From assembly GCA_052148295.1 (NCBI GenBank), contig JBKQIP010000172.1, forward strand, positions 11,993 through 75,992: DNA of 64,000 bases, read 5' to 3'. Both the position numbers and the translations under genes were made by a program. Under the pieces are notes generated by a model. The model searched no databases and was not told the DNA's origin. It saw nothing but the letters and a program-made list of their open reading frames with translations. This document shows positions 8,565-17,536 of the stretch, one piece after another. This DNA is from Bog-473 sp052148295 (lineage in GTDB: Bacteria; Actinomycetota; Acidimicrobiia; Acidimicrobiales; RAAP-2). Numbering within the stretch: position 1 is the first letter of the stretch; the number at the start of each line of letters is the position of its first letter.

Positions 8565-11149
8565 ACGGACTGTCGCGACGCGTGCGGGGTCTCCGGGTCG
8601 AGCACCGCGACGGTGCCACGCTCGGCCTGGGCGTACGTCGCCCACGGCTGTCGTGGCAGCTGCCCCCCGGCGCGCAGCGGCAGCGGGCCTACGCCGTCGA
8701 GATCGACGGTCGTGACCGGGGCCGGGTCGACTCCGACGCCTCGGTGCTGGTGCCGTGGCCCGGCGAGCCCCTCGGATCCGCTCAGCGGGTCGAGTGGCGG
8801 GTCAAGGTGTGGACGGAGGCCGGTGAGAGCCCGTGGTCGGCACCGGCCTGGTTCGAGACCGGGCTGCTCGAGCCGGACGACTGGGTGGCCCGGTGGATCG
8901 AACCCTTCGAGGACGAGCGGACCGCCCACGTGCTGCGCCACCAGTTCCGGCTGGAGGCGGCCGGGGTGCCGGCCCGGCTCTACGCCACGGCGCACGGCGT
9001 CTACGAGATGTTCCTCAACGGCCGGCGCGTCGGCGACACCGAGCTGGCGCCCGGCTTCACCAGCTATCCGAACATCCTGCACGTGCAGGTCTACGACGTC
9101 GGCGAGCTGCTGGCGCCGGGGGAGAACCGATGGGAGGTGGTGCTCTCCGACGGATGGTGGCGGGGGCGCACGGGGTTCTTCCAGCTCCCCGACGGCTACG
9201 GATCGACCCTCGCCTTCCTCGGGCAGTTGCGCGTGGGGGACGCCGTGGTCGCATCCGGTCCCGACTGGGAGTCGGCCCGCGGCCCCGTCCGTGGCGCCGA
9301 CCTCATGGCGGGGCAGGTGGAGGACCATCGCGTGGAGGCCACCCAGTGGCGGCCGGTCTCGGTGGTCGAGCACGACCCCAGGCCGTTGACCTACTCGCCG
9401 GCGCCGCCGACGCGCCGGGTGCAGGACCTGCGTCCGGTCGCGGTGACCCGTCCCCTGAGCGATCGCCACGTCGTCGACCTCGGGCAGAACATCAACGGAT
9501 GGTTGCGCCTCGGTGACCTCGGGCCGCGGGACACCGAGCTCACGATCGTCCACGGCGAGGCCCTCGACGCATCCGGGGACGTCACCCAGGACCACCTCGC
9601 CCCACCCAACCCCTTCACCGGCGCCGCCGGCACGGTGGGGATGATCGACCGTGTCACCTCCGCCGGTCGGGAGGGGGAGGTCTTCGAGCCCCGCCACACG
9701 ACGCACGGCTTCCAGTACGCCCGCATCGAGGGCCACCCCGGCCGGTTGACCCCGGACGACGTGACCGGCGTGGTCGTGCACACCGACCTGCACCGCACCG
9801 GTTGGTTCCGCTGCAGCGACGAGCGGCTGAACCGGCTCCACGAGATCACCGAGTGGTCGTTCCGGGACAATGCCTGCGAGATCCCGACCGACTGCCCCCA
9901 GCGCGAGCGGGCCGGCTGGACCGGTGACTGGCAGCTGTTCGTGCCGACGGCGTCGTTCCTCTACGACGTCGCCGGGTTCTCCGTCAAGTGGCTGCGGGAC
10001 CTGGCCGCCGAGCAGCTCGATGACGGCTGCATCATCAATTACGTGCCCGACCCCCTGCGTCAGCGCATCGCCAGCACCGAGCGGTGGCGCGCCATGCAGG
10101 GATCCTCGGGTTGGGGCGACGCCGTCGTCGTGGTGCCGTGGGAGCTGTGGCGCGCCTACGGCGACGAGGAGGTCCTGGCCGAGCTGTGGCCGTCCATGGT
10201 CGCCTGGGTCGACTACGCCGCCGGCGTGGCCCGCACGCAGCGGCACCCCGATCGCGCCCAGGCCCGCCCCGATCCCGCCCCGCATGAGGAATTCCTCTGG
10301 GACGGCGGGTACCACTGGGGCGAGTGGCTCGAGCCCGGCGCGCAGCCCGGCGACCACAGCGCTCTCGATCACGGCGCCGTGGGTACCGCGTTCCTGCACC
10401 ACTCCGCCCGCCTCGCCGCCCGTATCGGCCGCGTGCTCGGCGAAGACGCCGAGGCGGCCCGCTTCGAGGCGCTGGCCGGCCACGCCCGCGACGCCTGGCA
10501 GGCGGAGTTCATCGGGCCCGACGGCTCGGTTACGCCCGACACCCAGGCCACCCACGTCCGTGGCCTCGCCTTCGGGCTCGTCCCCGACGAGCTGCGTGCC
10601 CGCACGGCGGCCCGCCTGGTCGCGCTCATCGGGGAGGCCGGCGGACACCTCGGCACCGGCTTCCTGGCCACGCCTTACCTCCTGCCCGTCCTGGCCGACA
10701 CCGGGCACCTCGACGTGGCCTACGAGCTGCTCCTCCGCGACACGCCACCCTCGTGGCTCACCATGGTCGAACGGGGCGCCTCCACGGTGTGGGAGCTGTG
10801 GGAGGGCGTCGACGCCGACGGAGGCGCCCACGATTCGCTCAACCACTACAGCAAGGGCGCCGTGATCTCCTTCTTGCACTGCTACGTGGCCGGGATCCGG
10901 CTGCTCGACGAGCACCCCGGCTACCGGCGGTTTCGGGTCGAGCCCCGGCCGGGCGGCGGGCTGAGCTGGGCCGAGGCGGTGCACGACTCGCCCTACGGGA
11001 GGATCGAGAGCTCCTGGCACACGGCGGACGGGTGTCTCGAGGCGACGGTCACCGTGCCGCCCGGCACGATGGCCGACGTCGTGTTGCCCGACGGCACCCG
11101 GCACGAGCAACCGCCGGGGACGGCCACCTACCGGTGTGCCACCGGATGA
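8561..11149 (+). CDS. Glycoside hydrolase family 78 alpha-L-rhamnosidase
   Basis: The 862-residue protein has the GH78 layout: N-terminal beta-sandwich domains (RRPRLSWQLP at about 26-35), a Bac_rhamnosid N domain (GVYEMFLNGRRVGD), an (alpha/alpha)6 barrel and a C-terminal sandwich. The acidic residues known from Bacillus RhaB are all present with the same spacing: Asp444, Glu449 and Asp456 in DCPQRERAGWTGD, and Glu745 in TVWELWEG. It would release terminal alpha-L-rhamnose by inversion. It has no signal peptide. Translation is coupled to the GH3 gene by a four-base overlap. No rhamnose catabolic genes (isomerase, kinase, aldolase) are in the window. Confidence 0.92.
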   Translation: MNGLSRRVRGLRVEHRDGATLGLGVRRPRLSWQLPPGAQRQRAYAVEIDGRDRGRVDSDASVLVPWPGEPLGSAQRVEWRVKVWTEAGESPWSAPAWFETGLLEPDDWVARWIEPFEDERTAHVLRHQFRLEAAGVPARLYATAHGVYEMFLNGRRVGDTELAPGFTSYPNILHVQVYDVGELLAPGENRWEVVLSDGWWRGRTGFFQLPDGYGSTLAFLGQLRVGDAVVASGPDWESARGPVRGADLMAGQVEDHRVEATQWRPVSVVEHDPRPLTYSPAPPTRRVQDLRPVAVTRPLSDRHVVDLGQNINGWLRLGDLGPRDTELTIVHGEALDASGDVTQDHLAPPNPFTGAAGTVGMIDRVTSAGREGEVFEPRHTTHGFQYARIEGHPGRLTPDDVTGVVVHTDLHRTGWFRCSDERLNRLHEITEWSFRDNACEIPTDCPQRERAGWTGDWQLFVPTASFLYDVAGFSVKWLRDLAAEQLDDGCIINYVPDPLRQRIASTERWRAMQGSSGWGDAVVVVPWELWRAYGDEEVLAELWPSMVAWVDYAAGVARTQRHPDRAQARPDPAPHEEFLWDGGYHWGEWLEPGAQPGDHSALDHGAVGTAFLHHSARLAARIGRVLGEDAEAARFEALAGHARDAWQAEFIGPDGSVTPDTQATHVRGLAFGLVPDELRARTAARLVALIGEAGGHLGTGFLATPYLLPVLADTGHLDVAYELLLRDTPPSWLTMVERGASTVWELWEGVDADGGAHDSLNHYSKGAVISFLHCYVAGIRLLDEHPGYRRFRVEPRPGGGLSWAEAVHDSPYGRIESSWHTADGCLEATVTVPPGTMADVVLPDGTRHEQPPGTATYRCATG

Positions 11150-11271
11150 GCGGCCGCGCCGTCACCGATGGCTCCCGCGGCACCCGGCCCGACTCCGGGG
11201 GCGCACGCTCACCAACCGGTAGCATGGTCGGGGAGCCGTCCCCGGCCTCCACACTCGAACAAGGGGGGACC

Positions 11272-12456
11272 ATGGCACGAACCGCGATCATCTCGGTGGA
11301 CGGTCATGTCCGGGCCTCACGGGACGCCTATCGAGACTACATGGAGGAGCGGTATCTCGACGTCTTTGACGAGTGGGTGCGGTCCATGGAGGACGCGGGA
11401 GCAGCCGATCCGGGGGGCGTCCAGCCCGGGCTCGACGTCGCGTCGCAGTGGGACTCGGAGCTCCGCCTGAAGGACATGGAGAGCCAGGGCGTCGTCGCCG
11501 AGGTGCTGTTCCCCAACGGCCTGCCCTTCCAGGCCGGGCGAGGGGGCGACAACGGGGGCTTCGGCGGTCCGGAACTGGACCGGCAGGCCCGGATGGCCTA
11601 CAACCGGTGGTTGGCCGACTTCTGTGCGCTGGTGCCGGGCCGCCGGGCCGGCCAGGCGCTCGTCTCGTTCGACGACGTCGACCAGGCCGTCACGGATATC
11701 CACTGGGCCCGTGACCACGGGCTGGGCGGCATCATGATCCCGGCGCTGCTCCCGGGAGGGACCTTCTTCTTCGACCCCGTCCTCGACCCGGTCTGGGCCG
11801 CCTGCGTGGACGTCGACCTGCCCCTCAGCCAGCACGGCGGGTCCGGCGCACCGGCCTACGGGCCTCCCGGCTTTGCCGCCATCATGACGCTGGCCCTCGA
11901 GCACTCCTTCTACTCGGGACGCTCGCTGTGGCAGATGATCCTGGGCGGCGTGTTCGAGCGCTTCCCGAGCCTGCGGGTGGCCTTCGTCGAGACGGAAGGC
12001 GATTGGATCGCGCCGGTCATCCGCAAGCTGGACCGCCGCCTCGATTGGGGCGACGACTGGACCGGGTGGGCCAAGATCCTGCAGCGCTCACGGGCCTTCA
12101 GCCGTCGGGCCCGTGATTACTGGGCGGACAACTGCACGTCGGGCATCTCACCCTTCACCATCGACCAGGTGCCGCTCGAGGAGCTGGTCCGGCCGAGCGC
12201 CGACTACGACGACTTCGCCATCGGCTGTGACAACGCGATGTTCGGCGTCGACTATCCGCACTTCGAGTCGATCTTCCCGGGGACCGGTGAGCAGGTGGAC
12301 CGCCTCGTCGGTGATCCGAGGGTCTCCTCCGAGGTGGCCCGCAAGATCCTCAGCGACAACGCGGCCCGCGTCTACGGCTTCGACCTCGAGCGCTTGCAGC
12401 CCGACATCGAGCGGGTCGGCTTCGACGTCGAGACCGGACTGGTCGCTCAGCCCTAA
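11272..12456 (+). CDS. Amidohydrolase family 2 metal-dependent hydrolase
   Basis: The 394-residue protein starts MARTAIISVDGHV; the ATG at 11272 follows AAGGGGGG. The family (COG2159, TIM-barrel hydrolases and decarboxylases of the ACMSD type) is shown by VDGHV near the N-terminus, where metal ligands lie, by SQHGGSG (about residue 184) and by GVDYPHFESIFPG near the C-terminus. The first motif is GH rather than the more usual HxH or DxH. It follows GH78 by 122 bp, with a TAGCAT hexamer in the gap that could be its own -10. A role in hydrolysing or decarboxylating an aglycone released by the glycosidases is possible but not shown. Confidence 0.75.
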   Translation: MARTAIISVDGHVRASRDAYRDYMEERYLDVFDEWVRSMEDAGAADPGGVQPGLDVASQWDSELRLKDMESQGVVAEVLFPNGLPFQAGRGGDNGGFGGPELDRQARMAYNRWLADFCALVPGRRAGQALVSFDDVDQAVTDIHWARDHGLGGIMIPALLPGGTFFFDPVLDPVWAACVDVDLPLSQHGGSGAPAYGPPGFAAIMTLALEHSFYSGRSLWQMILGGVFERFPSLRVAFVETEGDWIAPVIRKLDRRLDWGDDWTGWAKILQRSRAFSRRARDYWADNCTSGISPFTIDQVPLEELVRPSADYDDFAIGCDNAMFGVDYPHFESIFPGTGEQVDRLVGDPRVSSEVARKILSDNAARVYGFDLERLQPDIERVGFDVETGLVAQP

Positions 12457-12458
12457 TC

Positions 12459-12484
12459 GGTCGGGGCCCCGGGGCGCGCCGACC
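12459..12484. terminator. GC-rich hairpin between convergent genes
   Basis: Directly after the amidohydrolase TAA, GGTCGG (12459-12464) pairs with CCGACC (12479-12484), and the loop can pair further (GGGCCCC). The stem lies in the 33-bp gap between convergent genes. It has no U-tract, so termination is plausible rather than certain. Confidence 0.4.
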
Positions 12485-12489
12485 CGGCC

Positions 12490-13725
12490 TCAGGCCAAGC
12501 CGTTGGCGGCGGCCACCCCTCCGAGCCATCGGGCCGACGGCTTGACCGTCCGGGCCAGGGTCTGGCGGTCCACGGCGACCAGCCCGAACGTCTTGGCATA
12601 GCCCGATTGCCACTCGAAGTTGTCGAGGAGCGTCCAGTGCAGGTAGCCGCGGACGTCCGCGCCGTCGCCGATGGCCTCGGCCAGTCCCTCGAGTGCGGCC
12701 CGCGTGTAGGCGATCCGGGCTTCGTCGTCGTCGGTGGCCATCCCGTTCTCGGTGACCAGCACCGGGACCCGGGCGTGGTCGGTGGCCAGCCGGACGGTGT
12801 GACCCAGGGCTGCCGGGTAGACCTCCCACCCGGTCTGCATCGTCGCCGCTCCCTCGGGGGGCGGGATCTGTCCGTCGGGCCCGATCATCGTGCGTGAATA
12901 GGTCTGCACCCCGACGAAGTCGTCCTGGGCCGACACGGACAGCCAGTCCGTCTGACCCCGGCGGCGCGCCTCCTCCCACCGTGGTTGCCCATCGGGGCCC
13001 GGTTGCAGGTCGATCAGCGCCAGCGTCCAGCCCACCTTGACCCCTGACGCCACCGATTTGATCGCCGCCGCCGCGGCACGGTGCGCCGCCGCCATCCGCT
13101 CGAGGTCGGCGGCGACGATCCCCATGCGGTAGCGAGTCGGGTCGAAGCCGCCGATGCCCGGGCTGTTCGCCGGGGGCGCCTCGGGGGCGGCATCCCGATC
13201 TCCGGTCCCCATGGCGAGGACCCCGGTCTGGGCCAGCATCGCCATGAGGTTCGGCTCGTTGAGCGTGCACACCCAGGACAGGAGGTCGCCGAGGTGCTCC
13301 GTCACCCTGGCGGCGTAGCGGGCGAATCGATCGGGGGCACTCTCGGCCGCCCAGCCGCCCGCACCGGCCATCCAGCGGGGGAGCGTGAAGTGGTTGTAGG
13401 TCACCACCGGGGTCACGCCCAGGTTCAGGGCGTACGCCACCATGCGGCGGTAGTGGTCCAGTGCGGCCCGGGAGAAGTAGCCGGGCTCGGGCTCGATGCG
13501 TGACCACTCGAGGGAGAAGCGGTAGGCGGTCAACCCGAGGTCGGCCAGCAGGGTCATGTCCTCGGGATAGCGGTGGTAGTGGTCGCAGGCGTCTCCCGAC
13601 GGCTCGTTGAAGGTCGAGTGTTCCGCCCACTCCAGCGGCCACAGGTCCGCGTTGACGTTGCCGCCTTCCACCTGGTGGCCGGCCGTGGCCGCGCCCCACA
13701 GGAAGCCCTCGGGGAACCGGGTCAT
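12490..13725 (-). CDS. Glycoside hydrolase family 1 beta-glucosidase
   Basis: The 411-residue protein begins with the family's N-terminal signature FLWGAATAGHQVEG (residues 8-21). The acid/base Glu157 is in TLNEPN and the nucleophile Glu326 in VTENG; both are intact, as is SLEWSRIEPEPG. GH1 enzymes retain configuration and cleave beta-glucosides, beta-galactosides or 6-phospho forms. No signal peptide is present, so the substrate must be imported. The ATG at 13725 is the first start in the frame and has no good SD. The gene is divergent from the GH2-gal operon, with a LacI-type palindrome in its promoter region identical to one in front of uxaC. Confidence 0.9.
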   Translation of the reverse strand: MTRFPEGFLWGAATAGHQVEGGNVNADLWPLEWAEHSTFNEPSGDACDHYHRYPEDMTLLADLGLTAYRFSLEWSRIEPEPGYFSRAALDHYRRMVAYALNLGVTPVVTYNHFTLPRWMAGAGGWAAESAPDRFARYAARVTEHLGDLLSWVCTLNEPNLMAMLAQTGVLAMGTGDRDAAPEAPPANSPGIGGFDPTRYRMGIVAADLERMAAAHRAAAAAIKSVASGVKVGWTLALIDLQPGPDGQPRWEEARRRGQTDWLSVSAQDDFVGVQTYSRTMIGPDGQIPPPEGAATMQTGWEVYPAALGHTVRLATDHARVPVLVTENGMATDDDEARIAYTRAALEGLAEAIGDGADVRGYLHWTLLDNFEWQSGYAKTFGLVAVDRQTLARTVKPSARWLGGVAAANGLA

Positions 13726-13886
13726 CGCGGGGGCCCGGCGTCTCGTGGCCGTCGCCGGGGATGGGCCGGCAGGAGGGGGCTGGCGGGAGAGCGCAATGGA
13801 TCCGTACCTTTCTTGCCTGTCGCGTGGTTGATCGCAACCGGCGGGGCCCGATCGCGCCAGGTGTGCCGCGTCGGCACCCGCGCCCG

Positions 13887-13915
13887 ATCATAGCGACACC
13901 ATGCAAAGCTTTGCA
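13887..13915 (-). promoter_or_regulatory. GH1 promoter with 14-bp LacI-type operator
   Basis: TGCAAAGCTTTGCA (13902-13915) is a perfect 14-bp palindrome. On the minus strand a TATGAT -10 hexamer (13887-13892) lies nine bases downstream of it, so the palindrome would cover the -35 region. Its size and TGCAAAG half-site fit a LacI-family operator. The same 14 bases occur at 32728-32741, upstream of uxaC. The rest of the 319-bp divergent region 13726-14044 holds about 150 bp of GH1 leader, with no other feature seen. Confidence 0.6.
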
Positions 13916-14004
13916 GGACCACGGGCCCGGGGCGCGCCCGGCGGGCTTCAGGTTCGGGCCCGCCGGCCACCGGCCTTCCGGGGCACCCTCGCTGCCGGTG
14001 GTCA

Positions 14005-14036
14005 TGATAGCGATAACATGGCGACTGGCCTAAGAT
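14005..14036 (+). promoter_or_regulatory. GH2-gal operon promoter with LacI-type operator, leaderless start
   Basis: TGATAGCGATAACA (14005-14018) is an imperfect palindrome of the LacI-family kind. A TAAGAT -10 hexamer (14031-14036) follows, and the ATG at 14045 comes eight bases later, the spacing of leaderless actinobacterial transcripts. The operator would sit across the -35 region. A related site, TGATAGCGTTATCA, lies at 24737-24750 between xylA and the Gfo/Idh/MocA gene. Confidence 0.55.
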
Positions 14037-14044
14037 CCGTCGCC

Positions 14045-16492
14045 ATGCGTCGCACCTCCCTCGACGACGGCTGGACGGTGAGCCAGAAGACGAACCGGTT
14101 CGCGGAGCGCATGGGCCTGGGACCCGAGCCCACGGCGGTGACCCTGCCCCACGACGCCATGATCGGCACGGAGCGGTCACCGTCGGGGAACCCGGCGTCC
14201 GCCTATTTCCCCGGCGGGACATGGGAGTACCGGAGGACGCTCGCGGCCCCCTCCGACGGCGCGGGAACCTGCGTCCTGCTGGAGTTCGAGGGTGTCTACC
14301 GTGACGCACTGGTCTTCGTGAACGACAGCCTGGCGGCCCACCGCGCCGGGGGTTACTCGGACTTCGTGGTGCCGATCGACCACCTGCTTCGTCCGGGCGA
14401 GACCAACGACCTACGGGTGGAAGCACGCGCCCACGACGACAGCAGGTGGTACTCGGGCGCGGGCATCTATCGCAGTGTCTGGTTGCTCCAGGCCGGCCGG
14501 GTCCACCTGGAGCCGGCCGGCGTGCAGGTGACGGCGGCGGAGCTCGACGACGAGGTGGCCGTGGTGTCCGTCGCCGCCATCGTGAGCAACCACTCCACCA
14601 CCATGTCGCGGGCGGTGGTGCGCGTCGAGGTGTGTGACGCCGACGGTCGCGTCTGCGCGCAGGTCGAGGCACCGGTGACGACCTTTCCGGGCGACGCCTT
14701 GACCGCCCGCCAGAGGCTCTGGCTGGAGCAACCGCACCGATGGGACCCCGACGATCCGTACCTCTACACCTGCCGAGTCACCGTGCGGAGCGACGACGAG
14801 GCACTGGACCAGGAGACCACCACCTTCGGCCTGCGGTCGCTGTCCGTCGATCCGGCCCGAGGCCTGCGCATCAACGGCCGGACCGTCCTGCTGCGGGGGG
14901 CCTGCGTGCACCATGACAACGGCCTGCTCGGGGCGGCGACGATCCGCCGTGCCGAGGAACGCAGGATCGAGCTCCTCAAGGCCGCCGGGTTCAACGCCAT
15001 CCGCAGCGCGCACAACCCGGTGAGCAAGCCGATGCTCGACGCCTGTGACCGTCTCGGGGTGCTGGTCATGGACGAGACCTTCGACATGTGGGTGGTACCC
15101 AAGAGCGAGCATGACTACGCGTTGCGGTTTCACGAGGCGTGGGAGGACGACGTCGAGGCCATGGTCCGCAAGGACGTCAACCATCCCAGCGTCATCCTTT
15201 ACAGCATCGGCAACGAGGTCCCCGAGGCGGGGAGACCGTACGGCGCCCGCGTGGGCCGGGCCGTGGCCGAGAAGATCCGCTCGTTGGACCACACCAGGCT
15301 CGTGACGCAGGCCGTCAGCGGGTTGCTGGTCGGTGGTCCCGAGCTCTTCGCCGAGCTCCGGCGGGACCTCTCCGACGCCAGCGGGGAGACGGACGAGCAG
15401 ACCGGAGTGAACACGGCCCTGACCAACCTGGCCGACCTGATGAACAACCTCATGGTGTCACCGTTGGTCGCCCAGAACTCGGCCGAGACGATGTCGTACC
15501 TCGACGTGGCCGGGTACAACTACATGGAATCGCGCTATGAGATGGACCGTGGCCTGTTCCCGGCCCGGGTGATCGTCGGGAGCGAGACCCATCCGGCGGC
15601 CATCGACACCGGATGGGCCGAGGTGCGCCGGCATCCTCACGTGATCGGTGACTTCACCTGGACCGGCTGGGACTACCTGGGTGAGGTCGGCGTCGGCCGC
15701 ACCGTCTACGGCGGGCCGGAGGCCGGCCCACCGGCCTTCAACGGCGCGTTCCCGTGGCTGACGGCCTGGTGCGGCGACATCGACATCACCGGCCATCGTC
15801 GCCCGCAGTCGTTCTACCGGGAGATCGTCTTCGGTTTGCGGTCGGACCCCTTCGTGGCCGTGCGGCGACCGCAGCATCACGGGGAGCGCGGCGGCACCAC
15901 CCCATGGTCGTGGAGCGACTCGGTGTCGAGCTGGAGCTGGGACGGGTTCGAGGGCAAGCCGGTGACGGTGGAGGTCTACGCCGATGCCGACGAGGTGGAG
16001 CTGCTGGTGAACGGGCGGTCGCTGGGGCGGCGGCCGGCGGGTGCCGAGCACCGCTACCGGGCGGAGTTCGAGGCCGTGTTCGAGCCCGGGCTCGTCGAGG
16101 CCGTCGCCTGGCGTGGCCACGACGAGATCGGCCGCACGGGTCTCCGCTCCGCCTCGGGCCCGGTGCGGCTGGAGGCCCGGGTGGATCGGCCCGAGATCGC
16201 CCCACGGCCCGACGACCTGGCCTTCGTGGAGCTCGGCCTGACCGACGCCCGGGGCGCGCCGTACCGCTCGGCCGACCGGAAGGTCCACGTGGAGGTCCTC
16301 GGTCCCGCCGTGCTCCAGGCGCTGGGCAGCGCCAACCCGGAGAGCGAGGAAGGGTTCGGCGGGCCGGACTGCACCACCTTCGACGGGCGTGCCCTGGCCG
16401 TGGTCCGGCCGACCGGGGAGGGGCGGATCACCGTGACCGCGACGATCGAGGGGTGCGACCCGCAGCACGTCCGGATCGATGCCCGGGCCTGA
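14045..16492 (+). CDS. Glycoside hydrolase family 2 beta-galactosidase-like enzyme
   Basis: The 815-residue protein has the GH2 order: sugar-binding jelly roll (WEYRRTLAAP, then YSGAGIYRSVWL), Ig-like domain, TIM barrel and C-terminal DUF4982/Ig-type domains with EVYADADEVELLVNGRSLG. The predicted acid/base is Glu391 in YSIGNEVPE and the nucleophile Glu514 in VGSETHP. The region LRSAHNPVSKPMLDACDRLG is typical of this branch. It lacks a signal peptide. An in-frame ATG at 14018 falls inside the putative operator, so the 14045 start is preferred. Position directly ahead of galT and a GHMP kinase argues for galactosidase activity, though GH2 members of this branch also act on other glycosides. 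Confidence 0.85.
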   Translation: MRRTSLDDGWTVSQKTNRFAERMGLGPEPTAVTLPHDAMIGTERSPSGNPASAYFPGGTWEYRRTLAAPSDGAGTCVLLEFEGVYRDALVFVNDSLAAHRAGGYSDFVVPIDHLLRPGETNDLRVEARAHDDSRWYSGAGIYRSVWLLQAGRVHLEPAGVQVTAAELDDEVAVVSVAAIVSNHSTTMSRAVVRVEVCDADGRVCAQVEAPVTTFPGDALTARQRLWLEQPHRWDPDDPYLYTCRVTVRSDDEALDQETTTFGLRSLSVDPARGLRINGRTVLLRGACVHHDNGLLGAATIRRAEERRIELLKAAGFNAIRSAHNPVSKPMLDACDRLGVLVMDETFDMWVVPKSEHDYALRFHEAWEDDVEAMVRKDVNHPSVILYSIGNEVPEAGRPYGARVGRAVAEKIRSLDHTRLVTQAVSGLLVGGPELFAELRRDLSDASGETDEQTGVNTALTNLADLMNNLMVSPLVAQNSAETMSYLDVAGYNYMESRYEMDRGLFPARVIVGSETHPAAIDTGWAEVRRHPHVIGDFTWTGWDYLGEVGVGRTVYGGPEAGPPAFNGAFPWLTAWCGDIDITGHRRPQSFYREIVFGLRSDPFVAVRRPQHHGERGGTTPWSWSDSVSSWSWDGFEGKPVTVEVYADADEVELLVNGRSLGRRPAGAEHRYRAEFEAVFEPGLVEAVAWRGHDEIGRTGLRSASGPVRLEARVDRPEIAPRPDDLAFVELGLTDARGAPYRSADRKVHVEVLGPAVLQALGSANPESEEGFGGPDCTTFDGRALAVVRPTGEGRITVTATIEGCDPQHVRIDARA

Positions 16493-16552
16493 GCGATCCG
16501 GTCGCCCCGGCGGTCGGCGCACTGGGCCGCCGGGTGGCAAGGGCGAGGGACG

Positions 16553-17536
16553 ATGACGTGGGAGCTCCGGTGGCACCCGTTCCGGGGCGACTGGGTCCTC
16601 TTCACCTCGCACCGAGGTGACCGACCCTGGGTCGGCGAGGTCGTTGCCCCGGCCGAGCCAGCGGTCCCCGAGGACAACGCCCTGGCTCCACGGGGGCGGC
16701 GGATCGCCACCGACAACCCCGACTACCGGGGGGTGTTCGTCTTCACCAACGACCTCCCCGTGTTCTCGCCCGACGCTCCGGAGCCGAGTCCCGGAGACGG
16801 CCTCTACCGCACCAGGCGGGCGACCGGCACGGCGGAGGTGGTCTGCTACCACCACGACCCCCTCCGCTCCATGGCCGATCTCACCGACGACGAGATGTGT
16901 GCCGTCGTGACCACGTGGCGCCGCCGGACCCAGGAACTGCAGTCGCTGGACGGCGTGGCGCACGTCCTGATCTTCGAGAACCGAGGTGCGCTCGTCGGCA
17001 CCTCCAATCCGCACCCACACTGCCAGATCTATGCCGGGTCGCTCGTGTACGCCACCATGGCGCGCGAGGCCGAGGTGGCCGGCGAGCACTACCGGCGCAC
17101 GGGGCGCTCCCTGCTCGGTGACGTGGTCGAACGGGAGCTGGCGGGACCGCGCGTCCTGAGCGAGGGGTCGTCCTTCTTCGCCTGCGTCCCCTGGTTCGCC
17201 CGATACGCCTACGAGGTGCACGTGCTGCCCCGTGAGCCGGCGACTTCCCTCGTCGACCTCGACGAGGACCACTGCCGTTCGCTCGCCCTCGTCCTGCGTG
17301 ACGTCGTGCGGCGCTACGACGCCCTGTGGGGCTTCCCCATGGCCTACGTGCTCGCGGTGCACCAGGCTCCGGTGGGTCACCATCCGCACTACCCGTTCCA
17401 CATCGAGCTGCATCCTCCGCTGAGGGCCCCGGGGTTGCTGAAGTACCTGGCCGGGCCCGAGGTCGGGGGTGGGTCCATCACCAACGAGTCCGATCCCGAC
17501 CAGAAGGCGGCGGAGCTCCGTGCGACCCTCAGCTGA
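16553..17536 (+). CDS. galT: Galactose-1-phosphate uridylyltransferase
   Basis: The 327-residue protein would exchange UMP between UDP-glucose and a hexose 1-phosphate in the Leloir pathway. The HIT-type active-site motif NPHPHCQIY is intact, with His156 as the predicted nucleophile and His154 before it. The two zinc-binding cysteines of E. coli GalT near the N-terminus are absent (DNALAPRGRR occupies the region), as in some other GalT proteins. A GAGGGA site precedes the ATG. It lies 60 bp after the GH2 gene and overlaps the next gene by 17 bp. No galE is visible in the window. Activity on a pentose phosphate is possible given the kinase downstream. Confidence 0.85.
   Translation: MTWELRWHPFRGDWVLFTSHRGDRPWVGEVVAPAEPAVPEDNALAPRGRRIATDNPDYRGVFVFTNDLPVFSPDAPEPSPGDGLYRTRRATGTAEVVCYHHDPLRSMADLTDDEMCAVVTTWRRRTQELQSLDGVAHVLIFENRGALVGTSNPHPHCQIYAGSLVYATMAREAEVAGEHYRRTGRSLLGDVVERELAGPRVLSEGSSFFACVPWFARYAYEVHVLPREPATSLVDLDEDHCRSLALVLRDVVRRYDALWGFPMAYVLAVHQAPVGHHPHYPFHIELHPPLRAPGLLKYLAGPEVGGGSITNESDPDQKAAELRATLS

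Noticed and set aside
8537..11110. Long open frame of about 857 codons antisense to the GH78 gene
   Set aside because: Its translation is Gly/Val/Arg/His-rich with no family motif, and it mirrors a GH78 gene with intact active-site residues. Long antisense frames are expected in such GC-rich DNA.
13901..14044. Extended GH2 N-terminus from the ATG at 13901 or 14018
   Set aside because: The 13901 ATG overlaps the GH1 operator and would add a Pro/Arg/Gly-rich tail; 14018 falls at the edge of the second operator. The GH2 domain begins right after 14045.
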